Assembly: GCA_025057195.1 (NCBI GenBank)
Contig: JANWWX010000097.1
Location: 1 to 5,226 of the forward strand
Source: Leptospiraceae bacterium
GTDB lineage: Bacteria; Spirochaetota; Leptospiria; Turneriellales; Turneriellaceae
Direction of reading: 5' to 3'
DNA length: 5,226 nt
Shown: positions 4,620 through 5,226 of the stretch, piece by piece
How positions within the stretch are numbered: position 1 is the stretch's first letter
How the letters are laid out: every line of letters begins with the position of its first letter
Notes under the pieces: generated by a model
Database searches by the model: none
What the model was told of the DNA's origin: nothing
What the model saw: the letters and a program-made list of their open reading frames with translations, nothing else
Position numbers and translations under genes: made by a program

Positions 4620-5226
4620 ATTCCACACGGCGGGCGCCGTCGGCAATTGCCACGCTGCGCGCCGCGGGCGCATGGCCAAAGCGGGCGGAAAATCGTCGCT
4701 TGGCAAATTCCACGAACTGCTCGGCCATTGAATCGGCGATGAGGTTGATGGTTGAGCCGCCAAAGCCGCCGCCCATCATGCGAGCACCCGCAACGCCGAA
4801 TTGCTGCGCCAATTCGACCAAAAAATCGAGCTCGGCACAACTGACGGCATACTGTCGTGCTAAACCGTCGTGGCTTTGGTAAAGCAGCGCGCCCAGATTT
4901 TGCGCATCGTTACGCTGGAGTGCCTCCACCGCTGCCAGCACACGCGCATTTTCTTCCACAACATATTGGCAGCGGGAAAAAATCGGATCCGGCATTTCGC
5001 CGCGCAATTTGGCCAAATTTTCCAGTGTGGCATCGCGCAGGCTCTTTATGTGCGGACAATGTTGGGATAAAAGTTTTACTCCCTCTTCGCATTCGGCACG
5101 CCGGGTGTTATATTCCGACGCAGCGAGCGAATGCTTGACCCCACTATCGAGTAACAGCAGGCGGAATCCGTGGAGCTGCCAGGGGACCAAGGTGTGTGCT
5201 AACGTGCGGCAGTCCAAGAGTAAGAG
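4618..5226 (-). CDS. galK: Galactokinase, C-terminal 202 residues (5' part outside the window)
   Basis: Galactokinase phosphorylates alpha-D-galactose with ATP to galactose 1-phosphate, the first committed step of the Leloir pathway, in the cytoplasm. The visible part opens with LLLLDCRTL, followed by VKHSLAASEYNTRRAECE (30-47), the characteristic GalK segment. Next come SLRDATLENL (62-71) and YVVEENARVLAA (88-99), and then the third GHMP-kinase motif ARMMGGGFGGS (148-158), the glycine loop near the phosphates. The natural C-terminus IADGARRVE is present. Ser158 replaces the Cys found at this position in many GalK proteins. The N-terminal substrate motif, the ATP loop and the catalytic Asp lie beyond the window edge. 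The frame is open to base 5226, and the TTG at 5217 is an internal Leu codon, not a start. The gene converges with rnpA with 5 nt between stops. No other gal genes are visible. Confidence 0.96.
   Translation of the reverse strand, partial: LLLLDCRTLAHTLVPWQLHGFRLLLLDSGVKHSLAASEYNTRRAECEEGVKLLSQHCPHIKSLRDATLENLAKLRGEMPDPIFSRCQYVVEENARVLAAVEALQRNDAQNLGALLYQSHDGLARQYAVSCAELDFLVELAQQFGVAGARMMGGGFGGSTINLIADSMAEQFVEFAKRRFSARFGHAPAARSVAIADGARRVE

Noticed and set aside
4463..4840. Minus-strand 125-codon frame spanning rnpA and the galK end
   Set aside because: It overlaps two confirmed genes in other frames and has Arg/Cys-rich composition typical of a shadow frame.
5215..5217. TTG at 5217 as the start of galK
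   Set aside because: The frame stays open to the window edge and the residues before it continue the GalK strand; the catalytic N-terminal domain would be missing with this start.
1..5226. Impression that GGCCA/TGGCC is frequent across the window
   Set aside because: I could not count it against expectation, and amino acid and codon use could explain it.

Overview
This window comes from a bacterial chromosome of moderate GC content (impression by eye, not computed). It carries a complete five-gene leftward cluster, the last gene of which is cut by the left edge; a short rightward ribosomal-protein/RNase P pair; and the 3' two thirds of a galactokinase gene cut by the right edge. A secreted lipoprotein with a loose lipobox and a small predicted outer-membrane barrel point to a diderm. 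The style of the lipoprotein is reminiscent of Leptospirales spirochaetes, but this is a tentative impression; no 16S rRNA or other phylogenetic marker is present.

Leftward cluster (minus strand, read from 3970 down to 1): a signal-peptide-bearing small beta-barrel-like protein (3970-3365), a lipoprotein of unknown function (3358-2054), tRNA-guanine transglycosylase tgt (2050-929), a gamma-carbonic-anhydrase-like left-handed beta-helix protein (start near 936, end 250), and a small membrane protein running off the window (210-1). The first four are separated by +6, +3 and -8 nt, so they look like one transcript with translational coupling. Good Shine-Dalgarno sequences are largely absent inside the cluster. 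The two envelope genes lead and two housekeeping enzymes follow; nothing in the sequence ties their functions together.

Central divergent region (3971-4086): 116 bp containing two perfect inverted repeats, 3992-4006 and 4013-4029. It must hold the signals for both the leftward cluster and the rightward rpmH-rnpA pair, though I cannot identify a convincing -35/-10 pair on either strand.

Rightward pair: rpmH (ribosomal protein L34, 4087-4257) has a strong ribosome binding site and a C-terminal extension. rnpA (RNase P protein) follows immediately. Its reading frame is clear from the family motifs, but it has no ATG, GTG or TTG start between an in-frame TGA (4247-4249) and the conserved N-terminal region. 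A CTG start at 4259, or a -1 shift/missing base from GTG 4269, are the main explanations. This is the most interesting anomaly in the window. The usual neighbours dnaA and yidD/yidC are not adjacent.

Right end: galK (minus strand) converges on rnpA with only 5 nt between the stop codons. An A/T-rich palindrome spans that junction and may act as a weak bidirectional terminator.

Overall this is mostly ordinary chromosomal sequence. I do not see a mobile element, CRISPR array, tRNA or a recognisable new defence or biosynthetic system.
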